NCBI GenBank assembly: GCA_018067325.1
Contig: JAGPUU010000025.1
Location: 1 to 6,868 of the forward strand
Origin: Amphritea sp.
Lineage (GTDB): Bacteria; Pseudomonadota; Gammaproteobacteria; Pseudomonadales; Balneatricaceae
Reading direction: 5' to 3'
Length of the DNA stretch: 6,868 bases
Positions within the stretch are counted from its first letter, which is position 1; each line of letters opens with the position of its first letter. The notes under the pieces were generated by a model. It saw nothing but the letters and a program-made list of their open reading frames with translations. It was not told the origin of the DNA and did no database searches. The position numbers and the translations under genes are program-made. Positions 5,887 through 6,868 of this stretch are shown here, piece after piece.

Positions 5887-6868
5887 ATGGGTTTGTTGCA
5901 TGCTCGGTTTATTGCTCGTAAGAATGGGGCACTGGGCGGTTTGTTAGGCTGTATGCTTAGTACAGTTTTCTTAAGTTCTGTCCAGGCAGAAACTATCAAT
6001 GTATCCCCCTCTGATGATCTGCAAACAGTTTTGGACAAGGTTCAGGACGGTGATCAGGTTATTCTTTCCCAAGGGATCTATTACGGCAATTTTATTCTTT
6101 CTAAAACGGTCGAGTTGACCGGTGTAGAAGGCGCAGTGCTGGATGGCAGTAATAAAGGCCACACACTGCAGGTCGATTCGACCGATTCTTATATTCACAA
6201 CATACGAATTCAGAACTGGGGTGTGAATCTGACCACCTTGGATTCCGGTGTATTTGTCTCCCGTGGGGCGACGAATACCCGTATTGAAAACAACTATCTG
6301 CAAGGTGGAGGCTTTGGTATCTGGGTTGATGCTACTGCGGGCACGCAGATCGTTGAAAACAAGATTGAGGGCGATCTGAGTATGCGTTCCTCCGATCGCG
6401 GTAACGGCATTCATCTGTATAACGTGACTGGAACCTTAGCGAAAGGCAACGAAGTCTGGCATACCCGCGACGGCCTCTATATCGATACCAGTAATAAGAA
6501 CGAACTAATAGGTAACTATCTGCACGACCTGCGTTATGGCGTGCACTATATGTATTCTTACCATAATCTGGTGAAAGATAACGTTACCACCAATACCCGT
6601 ACTGGTTACGCTCTGATGCAGTCCAAATATCTGACCGTTATCGGCAACCGCTCTAAGAATGATGCCAACTATGGCATTTTGATGAACTACATCACTAATT
6701 CGACGCTCATTGGTAATCGAGTCGAAGGGGTGCAGAATAACCGTAACCCTCATATGCAACAGCAGACTAATCTGGCGGGGCTGGAAGGTAAGGCGCTGTT
6801 TATCTATAACTCGCTGTTCAATGAGATTCGAGACAATCTGATTGCTGAAAGCGATTTGGGGATTCACC
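5887..6868 (+). CDS. nosD: NosD, periplasmic factor for CuZ assembly (3' end outside window)
   Basis: NosD is a periplasmic right-handed beta-helix protein that works with the ABC transporter NosFY in building the CuZ centre of NosZ. The frame runs from ATG 5887 off the window end; 327 codons are visible of the roughly 430 usual for NosD. A Sec signal (basic residues R7, R11, K12, hydrophobic core 14-32) is cut near VQA|E at residue 34. After it comes INVSPSDDLQTVLD, typical of the start of NosD. Repeated beta-helix rungs of the CASH type follow, each with an N-rich turn such as IENNYL, IVENKI, LIGNYL, VIGNRS and LIGNRV. The conserved RGNGIHLYN, DGLYID and RYGVHYMYS segments are diagnostic of NosD. 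The likely continuation downstream, nosF, nosY and nosL, cannot be seen. There is no clear promoter between the nosZ terminator and this start. Confidence 0.96.
   Translation, partial: MGLLHARFIARKNGALGGLLGCMLSTVFLSSVQAETINVSPSDDLQTVLDKVQDGDQVILSQGIYYGNFILSKTVELTGVEGAVLDGSNKGHTLQVDSTDSYIHNIRIQNWGVNLTTLDSGVFVSRGATNTRIENNYLQGGGFGIWVDATAGTQIVENKIEGDLSMRSSDRGNGIHLYNVTGTLAKGNEVWHTRDGLYIDTSNKNELIGNYLHDLRYGVHYMYSYHNLVKDNVTTNTRTGYALMQSKYLTVIGNRSKNDANYGILMNYITNSTLIGNRVEGVQNNRNPHMQQQTNLAGLEGKALFIYNSLFNEIRDNLIAESDLGIH

Noticed and set aside
5887..5988. NosD as a lipoprotein, from LLGC at residues 19-22
   Set aside because: The hydrophobic stretch continues after the Cys, and the residue two before it is Leu, which fits a lipobox poorly. 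Sec cleavage at VQA|E is more likely.
1..6868. Mobile elements, CRISPR arrays, tRNA or rRNA genes
   Set aside because: I saw no transposase or integrase motifs, no spaced repeat arrays and no tRNA- or rRNA-like sequence.

Overview
The window carries the front half of a nitrous oxide reductase (nos) gene cluster from a denitrifying, Gram-negative proteobacterium. A Tat-exported clade I NosZ, an FNR/DNR-type box, mid-range base composition and the NosR and NosZ types fit a gammaproteobacterium, perhaps a marine Oceanospirillales-like or Pseudomonas-related lineage. That placement is inference from general sequence character, not from a search.

Layout, all genes on the + strand. Positions 1-782 hold the 3' end of a cyclic-di-GMP phosphodiesterase (EAL domain) whose start lies outside the window; nothing visible links it to denitrification. 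Positions 783-1075 are non-coding and hold two weak hairpins, then a perfect 14-base FNR/DNR box (989-1002) placed like a class II anaerobic activator site, then a hairpin in the predicted leader. After this promoter come a small exported CusF-like copper-binding protein (1079-1489), nosR (1601-3778), nosZ (3832-5742) and the first 327 codons of nosD (5887 to the window end). The nosZ-nosD gap contains several hairpins, including a 12-bp one that looks like an intrinsic terminator.

How the genes fit together: low oxygen (FNR) and/or NO (DNR) would switch on the promoter at about 1035. NosR, a flavin and iron-sulfur membrane protein, is thought to feed electrons to periplasmic NosZ, which reduces N2O to N2 with the copper centres CuA and CuZ. 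NosD belongs to the NosDFY machinery that builds CuZ. The CusF-like protein is the first gene after the FNR box, which suggests periplasmic copper supply or buffering tied to NosZ demand. All recognised copper ligands of NosZ and the cofactor motifs of NosR are intact, so the genes look functional.

Most of the window is a textbook nos locus. The main departure is the CusF-like leader gene: its copper site appears to have a methionine where CusF has its copper-capping tryptophan, and it has a His/Met-rich N-terminal arm. I saw no mobile element, CRISPR array, tRNA or rRNA.
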